Source: JBCBSP01 sp039819095 (GTDB taxonomy: Bacteria; Pseudomonadota; Alphaproteobacteria; Caulobacterales; Maricaulaceae). From it: a DNA stretch of 64,000 bases. Made by a program: the position numbers and the translations under genes. Below the pieces are notes generated by a model that was given only the letters and a program-made list of their open reading frames with translations, did no database searches and was not told the origin of the DNA. Within the stretch, counting starts at the first letter, position 1; every line of letters begins with the position of its first letter. The stretch covers positions 1 through 64,000 of the forward strand of contig JBCBSP010000007.1 of assembly GCA_039819095.1 (NCBI GenBank), written 5' to 3'. Shown here piece by piece: positions 27,896-36,643 of this stretch.

Positions 27896-28177
27896 CTATT
27901 TGTGAAACCGGTCGAACCAGTGCTTGACCCGATCCCAGACGCCGGGATGACGCTTCAGCCAGCCGGTGATCAGCGCGTGGGCGCGCTTTGAGGTCGCCGC
28001 CAGCAAGAACAGCGAAAAGATGAAGAGCGGCAAGCCGAGCGGCAGCGGCAGGAAGAAGAGCGGAATGGAAAGGGCGAGCAGGAACAGCGCGAGCGCAACC
28101 AGAATCGCGCGCACGACGGCTTGCACGACGCCGTGGACGCCGTTCTTCGCCCAATTGCCAGCTGGTTCCTCGTTCAT
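27896..28177 (-). CDS. PGPGW-like small membrane protein
   Basis: 93 residues. A hydrophobic pair of helices (about 22-65) contains FFLPLPLGLPLFIFSLFLLA, which resembles the pattern of PGPGW putative transmembrane proteins (PF09656) with the Gly replaced. The C-terminus is basic and cytosolic, ending WDRVKHWFDRFHK. The ATG is at 28177; a GTG two codons earlier is possible. Role unknown. Confidence 0.6.
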   Translation of the reverse strand: MNEEPAGNWAKNGVHGVVQAVVRAILVALALFLLALSIPLFFLPLPLGLPLFIFSLFLLAATSKRAHALITGWLKRHPGVWDRVKHWFDRFHK

Positions 28178-28355
28178 CGCCACCGTTATCGACCGCCCTG
28201 ATCCGTACCCGCCTTCCGCGTGCGTAGTACGGTTTCATATTGTTGCGCGCGCGTAGCCGGGCAAGACATAAGCCGCAGCGACACCCGCGATAGTCCAGCC
28301 GCGCCATGCTGATAAACGCGATGACACGGCGTTGTAAGGGCGGTTTTAAGGCACC

Positions 28356-29936
28356 CTACTGCGCCGCCACCTGATCGTTAGCCGACGGCAGCCAGCGCAG
28401 GATAGGCGAACGCGCCGCGCGCGTCTCGTCCAATCGCTTGGCCGGCGCATGTCGCGGCGCCGCGGTGAAGCGGTCGGTCTCGCCAGCCTTCGCCGAACGG
28501 GCCAGACCCTCCAGCGTGTCGCAGAAGCGATCAAGCGAGGCTTTCGATTCAGTTTCGGTCGGTTCGATCAGCATTGCCCCGTGAACGACCAGCGGGAAAT
28601 ACATGGTCATCGGGTGATAACCCTCGTCGATCATCGCCTTGGCGAAGTCGAGCGTGGACACGCCGGTGTCTTTCAAGAAGCGGTCATCGAACAGGGCTTC
28701 GTGCATGCACGTGCCGTCAAAGGCCGGCGTCATCACGTCTTTTAAACGCGCCAGCACATAGTTCGCATTCAAAACCGCATCCTCGGCCACTTGGCGAAGC
28801 CCGTCTGAACCATGGCTCATCATGTAGGACAGGGCGCGGGTGAACATGCCCATCTGGCCATGAAAGGCGACCATGCGCCCGAACGGATCGCCGCCCTCGG
28901 CGCGGGCCTCGTCCTCATGTTCGACCATGCGCCAGCCCTCATCGGTCGTGACGACATAAGGAACCGGCGCATAGGGTGCGAGCGCTTCGGAGAAGACCGT
29001 CGGGCCGGAGCCCGGCCCGCCGCCGCCATGCGGTGTGGAGAAGGTCTTGTGCAGATTGATGTGCATCGCGTCGATGCCGAGATCGCCCGGGCGCACGCGC
29101 CCGACGATGGCGTTGAAATTGGCGCCGTCGCAATAAAAATACCCGCCCGCCTCATGCATCAGATCGGCGATCTCGCGGATATCGCGTTCAAACAGCCCGC
29201 AGGTATTGGGATTGGTCAGCATGATCGCCGCGACATCACCGCCGAGCTTGGCCTTGAAGGCCTCCATGTCGACCCGTCCGGTCTCGTCGGCGGGGATCTC
29301 ATCGGTGGTGAAACCGCACTGCACGGCGGTCGCCGGGTTGGTGCCGTGCGCGCTTTCAGGAACCAGGACGCGACGCCGATGGGTCTGGCCCTTGGCGTCC
29401 AGCGCGGCGCGGATCGCCATCATGCCGCACAGCTCGCCATGCGCGCCGGCCTTCGGGCTCATCGCCACTGCCGGCGTGCCGGTCAGCGTCATCAACCAGT
29501 GCGCCAGCTCGCCGATCAGCTCATAAGCGCCCTGAACGGTCGATTGCGGCTGCAGCGGGTGAATGTCGGACAGGCCCGAAACCCGCGCCATCTTCTCGTT
29601 GAGACGCGGATTGTGCTTCATGGTGCACGAGCCGAGCGGGTAGAGCCCCAGATCGATCGCGTAATTCTTACGGCTCAAACGCACATAATGGCGCATGGCC
29701 TCCGGTTCCGACAGGCCCGGCAGGCCGATATCGGACGTGCGCTCCAGCCCGCCCAGACGGGTCGGCGCGCCGGACGGTTCGGGCAGATCCACGCCCGTAC
29801 TGTCCTGCTCGCCGCGCTCGAAGATCAGCGGTTCGGCCTGATCGAGCCCGCGCGAGCCGGAGAAAGTGTCCTCATACGCGCCAGGGTCAGGCGCATGGAT
29901 CGGACGGGACGGACGGCCTTGCGTGTTCATCGCCAT
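28356..29936 (-). CDS. gcvPB: Glycine dehydrogenase (decarboxylating) subunit 2
   Basis: 526 residues, beta-type half of the split P-protein. The PLP lysine is in NLHKTFSTPHGGGGPG, and GTNPATAV and PNTCGLFE are typical. P-protein decarboxylates glycine and passes the aminomethyl group to GcvH. ATG at 29936 with GGAGC upstream; the frame runs further to 29990 without support. Last gene of the gcv operon; an unrelated hydrolase gene separates it from gcvPA. Confidence 0.95.
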   Translation of the reverse strand: MAMNTQGRPSRPIHAPDPGAYEDTFSGSRGLDQAEPLIFERGEQDSTGVDLPEPSGAPTRLGGLERTSDIGLPGLSEPEAMRHYVRLSRKNYAIDLGLYPLGSCTMKHNPRLNEKMARVSGLSDIHPLQPQSTVQGAYELIGELAHWLMTLTGTPAVAMSPKAGAHGELCGMMAIRAALDAKGQTHRRRVLVPESAHGTNPATAVQCGFTTDEIPADETGRVDMEAFKAKLGGDVAAIMLTNPNTCGLFERDIREIADLMHEAGGYFYCDGANFNAIVGRVRPGDLGIDAMHINLHKTFSTPHGGGGPGSGPTVFSEALAPYAPVPYVVTTDEGWRMVEHEDEARAEGGDPFGRMVAFHGQMGMFTRALSYMMSHGSDGLRQVAEDAVLNANYVLARLKDVMTPAFDGTCMHEALFDDRFLKDTGVSTLDFAKAMIDEGYHPMTMYFPLVVHGAMLIEPTETESKASLDRFCDTLEGLARSAKAGETDRFTAAPRHAPAKRLDETRAARSPILRWLPSANDQVAAQ

Positions 29937-29947
29937 AACGCTGCTCC

Positions 29948-30829
29948 TTACACAGCTGAGGGGTCGGGTTCCGACTGCGCCGGGGCGCAATCGGGAAAAC
30001 GGGCGGTGATCGCCGGAACGATCGACGTCTTGAAAAAACCTTTGGTGAGCAGGTCGTTATGACCAGCGCCTGCAAAGACAACGCGCTGCGCCGACGCAGG
30101 CGCGTGAGCCAGCAGACGTTCAGACTGGACCGGGGCGACCACGCGGTCTTCCGCGCCATGCCCCATCAGGATGAACTCATCCACTTCGCTTATCCTCAGG
30201 TCGGACCGATAATGATCGCGCAAAAGCCAGCTGACCGGAGCGAAGGGAATCTGCGCCTCAGCGAGCGCCAGCACCGATACGTACGGCGCCTCCAGAACGA
30301 GGAAAGCGGCCTTGCGAGCGATTGCGACCTCGATCGCCGGATAGCTACCAAGCGAAAACCCGTGAATGATGATGTCCGCTGGCGCCACACCCTCGTCGAC
30401 GAGGTGGTCGAATGCGCTCAAAGCGTCAATCACAAGCCCGGCTTCGGACGGCGCCCCGGTGGAGCCGACATAGCCGCGCCATGACACGGCCAACAACCCG
30501 GCGCCTGTCTGAGCCGCCATCGCACTATAATGGGGTGCGGCCCGCCCGATATGTCCGCCATTGCCATGCAGATGCAGGATGGTCGGGCAATCCGTTTGCG
30601 CGAACGCGCGCCAGACCTGAAGCTGCTCACCGTCATGCGTACTGATATGGCTATAGGCGCTGAGGTCCGAGCTAAACTCGGCCACAGGCGTTCTATCAGG
30701 CAGATAGATCAGCCGGTCCTGAAACGCCCACAGCGCGGCAAGCAGCACCAGATACGCGGCCGCAGCTAGGGCGAGTATGCGCAAGGCCAGGCTCAATCGA
30801 GCGCTCCTTGATCGTTCGGCGCCAGGCAC
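29948..30829 (-). CDS. Membrane-anchored alpha/beta hydrolase inside the gcv operon
   Basis: 293 residues. An N-terminal membrane segment (about 14-35) precedes an alpha/beta hydrolase: HLHGNGG forms the oxyanion region, GFSLGS holds the nucleophile Ser, and GAGHND carries the His. The GTG start lies four bases after the gcvPA stop, and the end lies 11 bases before the gcvPB ATG, so it is embedded in the operon. Its role in glycine metabolism is unknown. FrsA/YqjL-like families are the nearest in pattern. Confidence 0.83.
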   Translation of the reverse strand: MPGAERSRSARLSLALRILALAAAAYLVLLAALWAFQDRLIYLPDRTPVAEFSSDLSAYSHISTHDGEQLQVWRAFAQTDCPTILHLHGNGGHIGRAAPHYSAMAAQTGAGLLAVSWRGYVGSTGAPSEAGLVIDALSAFDHLVDEGVAPADIIIHGFSLGSYPAIEVAIARKAAFLVLEAPYVSVLALAEAQIPFAPVSWLLRDHYRSDLRISEVDEFILMGHGAEDRVVAPVQSERLLAHAPASAQRVVFAGAGHNDLLTKGFFKTSIVPAITARFPDCAPAQSEPDPSAV

Positions 30830-30833
30830 ATTG

Positions 30834-32180
30834 TCAAAGAGCCGCCTTCAAAGCCGTCGCCAACGCATCGATATCGGCATCGGTATTGGTTTCGGTGGCC
30901 GCCAGGATCAGGCGGTCGTCAAGGCCGGCTTTCGGGTAGAGCCGGCTTGCCGGAACGCCGGCGAGCACGCCCCTGGCGGCCAGCGCGTCCACGACCTCGG
31001 CGGCTGGCCTGGGCAGGCGCACGGTGATCTCGTTGAAGAAGGCGCTCGTCTCAAGCTCGACCCCGTCCAGCGCGGACATGCGGTCGGCGAGTTCAGATGC
31101 ACGCTCGTGATTGAGACGCGCCAGCTTGCGCAGCCCCGCCTCACCCAGAAGCGTGACATGGATGGTCCAGGCCAGCGCCATCAATCCGGAATTGGTGCAG
31201 ATATTCGAGGTCGCCTTGTCCCGGCGGATATGCTGCTCGCGCGTGGACAGGGTCAGCACATAGCCGCGGCGCCCGTCCGCATCGACGGTCTCACCGGCCA
31301 GGCGCCCCGGCATGTTGCGGATAAAATTGCGATCCCCGCGGCAGGCGAACAGGCCCACATAAGGCCCGCCGAACTGCAGACCGACGCCGAAGGACTGACC
31401 CTCGCCGACAATGATGTCTGCGCCCATCTCGCCCGGCGCCGCAACAAGACCCAGCGAAACCGCCTCGGTGAACACCGCAATCAGCAGCGCGCCCCTGGCG
31501 TGAGCGGCTTCGGCGATGGGCGTCAGATCGTGGACCTGGCCGAACACGTCCGGGTTCTGCACCACGACGCAGGCCGTGCCGTCATCGATCGAGGCGGCGA
31601 TATCGTCCAGCCCGCCCGGAACCGGGACGTTCGAGACCGTCTCGATGTCCATGTATTTGGCCAGCGTATGGGTCGCGGCGGCGTAGTGCGGGTGCAGATT
31701 GCCCGACAGCACCGCCTTTTTGCGCTTGGTGATGCGCGCGGCCATCAGCACCGCTTCTGCGCACGCGGTGGAGCCGTCATACATTGAGGCGTTGGCCACA
31801 TCGGTCCCGGTCAGAAGCGCGACCTGGGTCTGGAACTCGAACAGGGTCTGCAAGGTGCCCTGGCTGATCTCCGGCTGGTAAGGCGTGTAGGAGGTCAGAA
31901 ATTCCGAGCGCTGGATCAGATGATCGACCGTAGCCGGCACATGGTGCTTGTACGCGCCTGCGCCCACGAAGAAGGGCGCGTCGGAGGCGGCGATATTCTT
32001 CTTCGCCATCGCGGCGAAGGCGCGCTCCACCTCCAGCTCGGTCGCCCGGCGCGGCAGATCCACCGGACCGTTCAGGCGCGCGGCTTCAGGCACGTCCTCA
32101 AAGAGCGCATCAATCGATGGCGCGCCGATCGTGTTCAGCATGACGGCGCGGTCGGCCGGGGTCAGGGGAAGATAACGCAT
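30834..32180 (-). CDS. gcvPA: Glycine dehydrogenase (decarboxylating) subunit 1
   Basis: 448 residues, alpha-type half of the split P-protein. Typical segments are MRYLPLTPADRAVML, PYQPEISQGTLQTLFEFQTQV and NASMYDGSTACAEA. The alpha subunit lacks the PLP lysine, which is on GcvPB, and pairs with it. The ATG is at 32180 (a TTG one codon before is possible). It lies 113 bases downstream of gcvH. Confidence 0.95.
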   Translation of the reverse strand: MRYLPLTPADRAVMLNTIGAPSIDALFEDVPEAARLNGPVDLPRRATELEVERAFAAMAKKNIAASDAPFFVGAGAYKHHVPATVDHLIQRSEFLTSYTPYQPEISQGTLQTLFEFQTQVALLTGTDVANASMYDGSTACAEAVLMAARITKRKKAVLSGNLHPHYAAATHTLAKYMDIETVSNVPVPGGLDDIAASIDDGTACVVVQNPDVFGQVHDLTPIAEAAHARGALLIAVFTEAVSLGLVAAPGEMGADIIVGEGQSFGVGLQFGGPYVGLFACRGDRNFIRNMPGRLAGETVDADGRRGYVLTLSTREQHIRRDKATSNICTNSGLMALAWTIHVTLLGEAGLRKLARLNHERASELADRMSALDGVELETSAFFNEITVRLPRPAAEVVDALAARGVLAGVPASRLYPKAGLDDRLILAATETNTDADIDALATALKAAL

Positions 32181-32293
32181 CAAGGAAACCTGTTCATCGA
32201 AGAGTCGACATTTCGCCCGCCGCCGAGGCTAGAACGATGCGGCGAAGTTAGTTCGCAACGAAGCGTGGGAAAGCGTGCGCCCCCGCTTCATCA

Positions 32294-32662
32294 TCAGCCG
32301 ATATGAGCGTCGTAGGCGGCCTGATCCATCAGCGCAGCGAACTCGCCGGCATCGCTGACCTTGATCTTCACGAACCAGCCCTCGCCGTCCGGCGCTTCAT
32401 TGACCTTGGCCGGCTCGCCTTCCAGCGCGTCATTGACGGCGATGATCTCGCCGGCGACCGGGGCGTATATCTCAGAAGCCGCCTTCACGCTCTCCACCAC
32501 GGCGATCTCGTCGCCCTTGGCGAAGGTCTTTCCCACTTCGGGCAATTCCACGAACACCACATCGCCAAGCTGTTCAGCGGCGTAGGCGGTGATGCCGACC
32601 ACGCCTTCAGCGCCATCGACGCGGATCCATTCATGGTCTTCGGTGAAACGGGTCTGGCTCAT
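32294..32662 (-). CDS. gcvH: Glycine cleavage system H protein
   Basis: 122 residues. The lipoyl lysine lies in VVESVKAASEIYAPVAG, and GITAYAAEQLGDVVFVELPEVG is typical. H-protein carries the aminomethyl group on its lipoyl arm between P-, T- and L-proteins. Two ATGs six bases apart are available; GGGGAGA abuts the first (32668) and is well spaced for the second (32662), so the second is chosen. Confidence 0.96.
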   Translation of the reverse strand: MSQTRFTEDHEWIRVDGAEGVVGITAYAAEQLGDVVFVELPEVGKTFAKGDEIAVVESVKAASEIYAPVAGEIIAVNDALEGEPAKVNEAPDGEGWFVKIKVSDAGEFAALMDQAAYDAHIG

Positions 32663-32686
32663 ACTCATTCTCCCCAGTAGGCGGCC

Positions 32687-33778
32687 TCAGCCGCGGTAAT
32701 AGCGTTGCGCCACAAAGGGCGTCTTCACAATCTCGGCGGCGCGAGCCTTGCCGCGCACCATCAGATCCACAGGCGTGCCCGGCGCGGCCAGATCGGCGCG
32801 CACATAGCCCATGGCGATCGGCCCGCCCACGGTCGGGCCGAACCCACCGGAGGTGACAATGCCGACACGCTCGCCTCCCACCACGATCTCGGTTCCTTCA
32901 CGCGCCGGCGCACGGTCCTTCAGCAACAGACCAACGCGCTTTTCCTTCGCGCCGGCCGCACGCTCGGCCAGGATGCGTTCAGCGCCCGGGAAATCCGCAC
33001 GCTCGCGCCGGGATTTCGCCACCGCCCACATCAGCGCCGCTTCAACCGGCGTGCGGGTCTCGTCCATGTCGTGGCCATAAAGGCAGAGCCCGGCTTCAAG
33101 ACGCAGCGAATCGCGCGCGCCGAGACCGATCGGCTTGACCCGGTCATCGGCCAGAAGAACCCGCGCCAGCGCATCCGCATCCGCATTGGGAACGGAGATC
33201 TCAAACCCGTCCTCGCCGGTATAGCCGGACCGGAAGATGAGCACGTCAAACCCGGCAAGCGAGAACCGGCCGGCCTGCATGAAGATCAGCTTGGCCGCCG
33301 GCGGGCAGAGCGCTTCCATCACGCCGTGCGCCTGCGGGCCCTGCAGCGCCAGAAGCGCCCGGTCGGACAGGACGGTCAGCCCCGCCCGGTCGCCGAAGCG
33401 CGAAGCCATGTGCGCAAAATCATTCGCCTTGCAGGCGGCGTTGACGACGAGGAACACGCCGCGACCGTCCGGGCGCGAGACCATCAGATCATCCATGACG
33501 CCGCCCTCATCATTGAGCAGCAGCGAGTATTTCTGTTCACCGGGCCCGATCTGGGAGAGATCGGCGGTGATCAGGGCCTCGAGCGCGGCCTCGTCGCCGG
33601 TCACGCGCGCCTGGCCCATGTGGGAGACATCGAAAAGTCCGGCGGCTTCGCGCGTGTGATTGTGCTCAGCCATCACCCCTTCGTACTGAACCGGCATGTC
33701 ATAGCCGGCGAAGGGCACCATCTTGGCCCCGAGCTCCAGGTGGAGATCATGAAGCGGCGTGCGCAGAAGTTCGGTCAC
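32687..33778 (-). CDS. gcvT: Aminomethyltransferase (glycine cleavage T protein)
   Basis: 363 residues from a GTG at 33778 with AAGGACG upstream; the frame is open to 34039 but that part is riboswitch RNA. Recognisable motifs are LHDLHLELGAKMVPFAGYDMPVQY, LFDVSHMGQ, RSGYTGEDGFEI and the folate-binding region. T-protein transfers the one-carbon unit to tetrahydrofolate and releases ammonia. First gene of the gcv operon. Confidence 0.96.
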   Translation of the reverse strand: MTELLRTPLHDLHLELGAKMVPFAGYDMPVQYEGVMAEHNHTREAAGLFDVSHMGQARVTGDEAALEALITADLSQIGPGEQKYSLLLNDEGGVMDDLMVSRPDGRGVFLVVNAACKANDFAHMASRFGDRAGLTVLSDRALLALQGPQAHGVMEALCPPAAKLIFMQAGRFSLAGFDVLIFRSGYTGEDGFEISVPNADADALARVLLADDRVKPIGLGARDSLRLEAGLCLYGHDMDETRTPVEAALMWAVAKSRRERADFPGAERILAERAAGAKEKRVGLLLKDRAPAREGTEIVVGGERVGIVTSGGFGPTVGGPIAMGYVRADLAAPGTPVDLMVRGKARAAEIVKTPFVAQRYYRG

Positions 33779-33835
33779 GGCGTCGTCCTTGCGTGCGAGC
33801 GCCGGTCCGGCCCCTGCGTTAGAGGAAACCGTGGC

Positions 33836-34045
33836 GCGCCCCCGCTGTCTCGACGACCTGAGAGATTGGGCGGTCAGGGGGCTTAGCGCCCGCGCCGCTT
33901 GCTCCTTCGGTGGGATGAACGCGGCCGAACCGCCCTCACCCGCTTTCCAGCGTCGGCCTTGTCCCTGCGGTCCTGTCGCCTGAGCGTTTCCGGGGCGGTT
34001 GCGCCTTCGGCGCCGGCGTCTTCGGCCGGTCTCTCCCACAGGGGG
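33836..34045 (-). promoter_or_regulatory. Tandem glycine riboswitch upstream of gcvT
   Basis: On the minus strand two glycine aptamers follow each other. The first starts GGGAGAGACCGGCCG, has CCGAAGGCGCAACC and a GGAAACGCTCAGG block, then GACAGGACCGCAGGG. The second has CCGAAGGAGCAAGC, CCCAATCTCTCAGG and ends GACAGCGGGGG. These are the conserved blocks of the gcvT/glycine riboswitch. Glycine binding to such tandem aptamers turns on glycine-cleavage genes. The leader ends about 60 bases before gcvT. Confidence 0.92.
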
Positions 34046-34060
34046 CCCGATATGTTCGGC

Positions 34061-34088
34061 AAATTAGCCGGCGAGAGAGGCGAGTCAA
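34061..34088 (-). promoter_or_regulatory. Promoter of the gcv operon
   Basis: TTGACT (34083-34088) and TAATTT (34061-34066) on the minus strand, spaced 16 bases. Transcription would start near 34054, just before the first glycine aptamer. Confidence 0.68.
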
Positions 34089-34128
34089 TCAGGGATGCGG
34101 AGCTTTCCCCCGCTTGTTATCGGCGCGC

Positions 34129-35892
34129 CTACATCCGCTCCGGCGCGTCCAGACCGATCAGGCTAAGCACCAGTTCAAGCTGGCGCAGCGTTGTTGCTGC
34201 GAGCGACAGGCGCGAGGCGCGGATCGCCGCATCTTCCTCCGGCAGGATCGGGCAGGCGGAATAGAAGCTGGAGAAGGCCTGAGCCAGCGTATAGGCGTGA
34301 TCGCACAGATGGTTCGGCGCGCGATCATCGAAGGCGCGTTGCAGCGCGCCGGCGAAGCCGTCGAGCCGGCGCACAAGCGCGGCTTCTTCCGGCGCGGTGA
34401 TCAGAATTTCACCGGGCGTCAGCCCGCGCGCCTCAGCCTTGCGCATGACCGACTTCACCCGCACCGCCTGATACAGGAGATAAGGCCCGGTCTTGCCTTC
34501 AAAGGAGACGAAACGGTCCAGCTCGAAGATATAGTTGGTGGTCCGGTAATTCTGCAGATCGGCGAACTTGATCGCGGCGTTGGCGACCTGACGGGCCACG
34601 CGGTCGAACTCATCCGGAGCCAGTTCCGCGCCGAGCCCGGCTTCTTCCAGCCGGGAACGGGCGCGCTGATAGGCTTCGTCGATGAGGTCGGCCAGGCGGA
34701 ATGTGCCCCCGGCGCGGGTTCTCAGACGCTTACCGTCGGTTCCGTTGACCGTGCCGAACTTGACGTGTTCCAGCCCGTCTTCCTCAGCCAGACCCGCCTT
34801 GTAGGCGGCGCGGAAGACTTGCTCGAAATGATCGGACTGGCCCAGATCGACCACATAGAGAATGAGATCGGGATCCTGCTCACGGCGGCGCTCCAGAATC
34901 GTCGCCAGATCGGTCGTTCCGTAGAGCGCCGAGCCCTGGCTGGAGACGAGGATCAACGGCGCCAGATCCTTCTTGTCATCCTCGCGCGCGACCCGGACCA
35001 CCCATGCGCCGTCGCTTTCTTCGGCCACGCCGCGCGCCTTGAAGTCCGCGACCAGTTCGGGGATCAGGTCATTGACGTCGCTTTCGCCCTTCCACAGGTC
35101 GAAATGCACGCCCAGCGCATCGAAATCGACCTTCAAAGCGGCCACCGACACGGCGATGAAGTGCTTGAGCAGCGCGCGATAGCCGGCGCGGCCCGCTTGC
35201 AACTCAGCGGTCGCCCTGCGCGAACGCTCATTGCGCGCCGCATCGTCCTTGGCCCTGGCCGAGGCCTGAGGATAGAGCCGCGCGAGATCGTCAATCGTGA
35301 CCGGCGGCTGATCGGGATAAGGCCCGGTGAAGTCGGCGTCAAAATAGGGCAGGTCCGGTTGTTCGTCTTCCAGCTCGGTGACGAGATGACCCATCTGCAG
35401 ACCCCAATCGCCGAGATGGATATCGCTGGTCACCTGATGGCCGAGGAAGCGCATCAGCCGCTGAAGGCTGTCGCCCAGCACGCTGGAACGCAAGTGGCCG
35501 ACATGCATGGGCTTGGCGACATTCGGGCCGCCGAAATCAATCATCAACCGGATCGGCTCTTGCGCGCGCGGAGCGCCGCACCGCTCATCCCCGGCGATCA
35601 CATTTGCGCGGGTCGCGTAAAGCCTGTCAGGGGGCGTCAGGTTCAGAAAACCCGGCCCGGCGATCTCGATGTCGACGCCCGGCAGTGTATCGGACAGGCG
35701 CTGCGTAACCGCATCGGCGATGGCCCGCGGCGGCTTCTTCGCGGACTTGGCCCCGGCCATGGCGCCATTGCACTGATAGGGCGCAAGATCAGGCCGTCCG
35801 CTCTCAATCACCTGACCCAGCGTCGCGGGCAGACCTTCGGCTTCGAACGCGGCGGCGACAGCTTCGCTAAGCTGGCTGGCGATGGTGCTCAT
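34129..35892 (-). CDS. argS: Arginyl-tRNA synthetase
   Basis: 587 residues, full length. The class I HIGH-type motif reads HVGH in NVAKPMHVGHLRS, and the Arg-type KMSK region is GTVNGTDGKRLRTRAGG. The C-terminal DALR anticodon-binding domain ends LLSLIGLDAPERM-like. It charges tRNA-Arg. It lies 11 bases downstream of the lipoprotein gene at 35904, probably in the same transcript. Confidence 0.97.
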   Translation of the reverse strand: MSTIASQLSEAVAAAFEAEGLPATLGQVIESGRPDLAPYQCNGAMAGAKSAKKPPRAIADAVTQRLSDTLPGVDIEIAGPGFLNLTPPDRLYATRANVIAGDERCGAPRAQEPIRLMIDFGGPNVAKPMHVGHLRSSVLGDSLQRLMRFLGHQVTSDIHLGDWGLQMGHLVTELEDEQPDLPYFDADFTGPYPDQPPVTIDDLARLYPQASARAKDDAARNERSRRATAELQAGRAGYRALLKHFIAVSVAALKVDFDALGVHFDLWKGESDVNDLIPELVADFKARGVAEESDGAWVVRVAREDDKKDLAPLILVSSQGSALYGTTDLATILERRREQDPDLILYVVDLGQSDHFEQVFRAAYKAGLAEEDGLEHVKFGTVNGTDGKRLRTRAGGTFRLADLIDEAYQRARSRLEEAGLGAELAPDEFDRVARQVANAAIKFADLQNYRTTNYIFELDRFVSFEGKTGPYLLYQAVRVKSVMRKAEARGLTPGEILITAPEEAALVRRLDGFAGALQRAFDDRAPNHLCDHAYTLAQAFSSFYSACPILPEEDAAIRASRLSLAATTLRQLELVLSLIGLDAPERM

Positions 35893-35903
35893 GGGAAGCG
35901 ATT

Positions 35904-36482
35904 TCAGTCCTGACCGGCATCAATGCGGAAGCGCAGGCCCTGGCGGTTGAATTCGATCTGTTCATCCGTCAGGACAAAGCCGACGAGGATCTCGAAATTC
36001 GCCCCTGAAGTCGTCTCGTCGAGGCGCGGGATGGACAGCCGGTCGATCTCTTCGATGACGACCACACGGTCCTGCCCAGGCTCGAAGGTCACGGGAATCT
36101 CATATTCGAAACGGTCGATCACGGCCATGTCGCGCCGGGTGACGGTGATGAAATAGCGATAGACGCGGCTATCGCCGACCGCAGCGGGCCCGCGTCCGAA
36201 GGCGAAACGGATCGCCATCTCGTTATCGATCGGCCCGGCCCGCTCGCCGGAATAACGGCACAGGCTCGCCACGTTCAGAATCTCGCCTGTGAAACCGATA
36301 TTCTCATAAAGCAGTTCATCAGAGCCGGGAAACTCCACAAGCCGGTGCGCATCATAAAGCGAGAGCGCGTTGGGACACGGGCCCGGATTGGGTTCAGGCG
36401 TGCCGAGATTATCCTGCACGGTCTGACACCCTGCCAGAGTGAGCGAGGCGGCGGCGAGCAGGGCGGGGGCGGTGAAACGCAT
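35904..36482 (-). CDS. Conserved lipoprotein of unknown function
   Basis: 192 residues. The lipobox is TLAGCQ (Cys19). The mature domain has PCPNALSLYDAHRLVEFPG and ENIGFTGEILNVASLCRYS, conserved in envelope proteins of alphaproteobacteria, with two Cys probably disulfide-bonded. The remainder is beta-rich. It precedes argS in the same direction. Confidence 0.72.
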   Translation of the reverse strand: MRFTAPALLAAASLTLAGCQTVQDNLGTPEPNPGPCPNALSLYDAHRLVEFPGSDELLYENIGFTGEILNVASLCRYSGERAGPIDNEMAIRFAFGRGPAAVGDSRVYRYFITVTRRDMAVIDRFEYEIPVTFEPGQDRVVVIEEIDRLSIPRLDETTSGANFEILVGFVLTDEQIEFNRQGLRFRIDAGQD

Positions 36483-36643
36483 GAAGACTTCCCGAAGCGG
36501 ACGATGAAACCCAAGTCAATCACACAAAGACCGGCTGCGGGGCGCGTTGAAGGTTTGCGTTCCCGGTCGGCATTGTTATCTCCAGTCTCTACGATGCACG
36601 CGCGCGCAGAGCAATGTCGCGCCTGAACAAGGATCGCCCGGCC

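Noticed and set aside
28812..30062. 416-codon plus-strand frame
   Set aside because: It lies opposite gcvPB and the hydrolase; shadow of real coding.
33779..34039. In-frame N-terminal extension of gcvT
   Set aside because: The sequence is a glycine riboswitch; its translation is Arg-rich with no T-protein similarity.
34114..35913. 599-codon plus-strand frame
   Set aside because: It is antisense to argS, which has all class I motifs.
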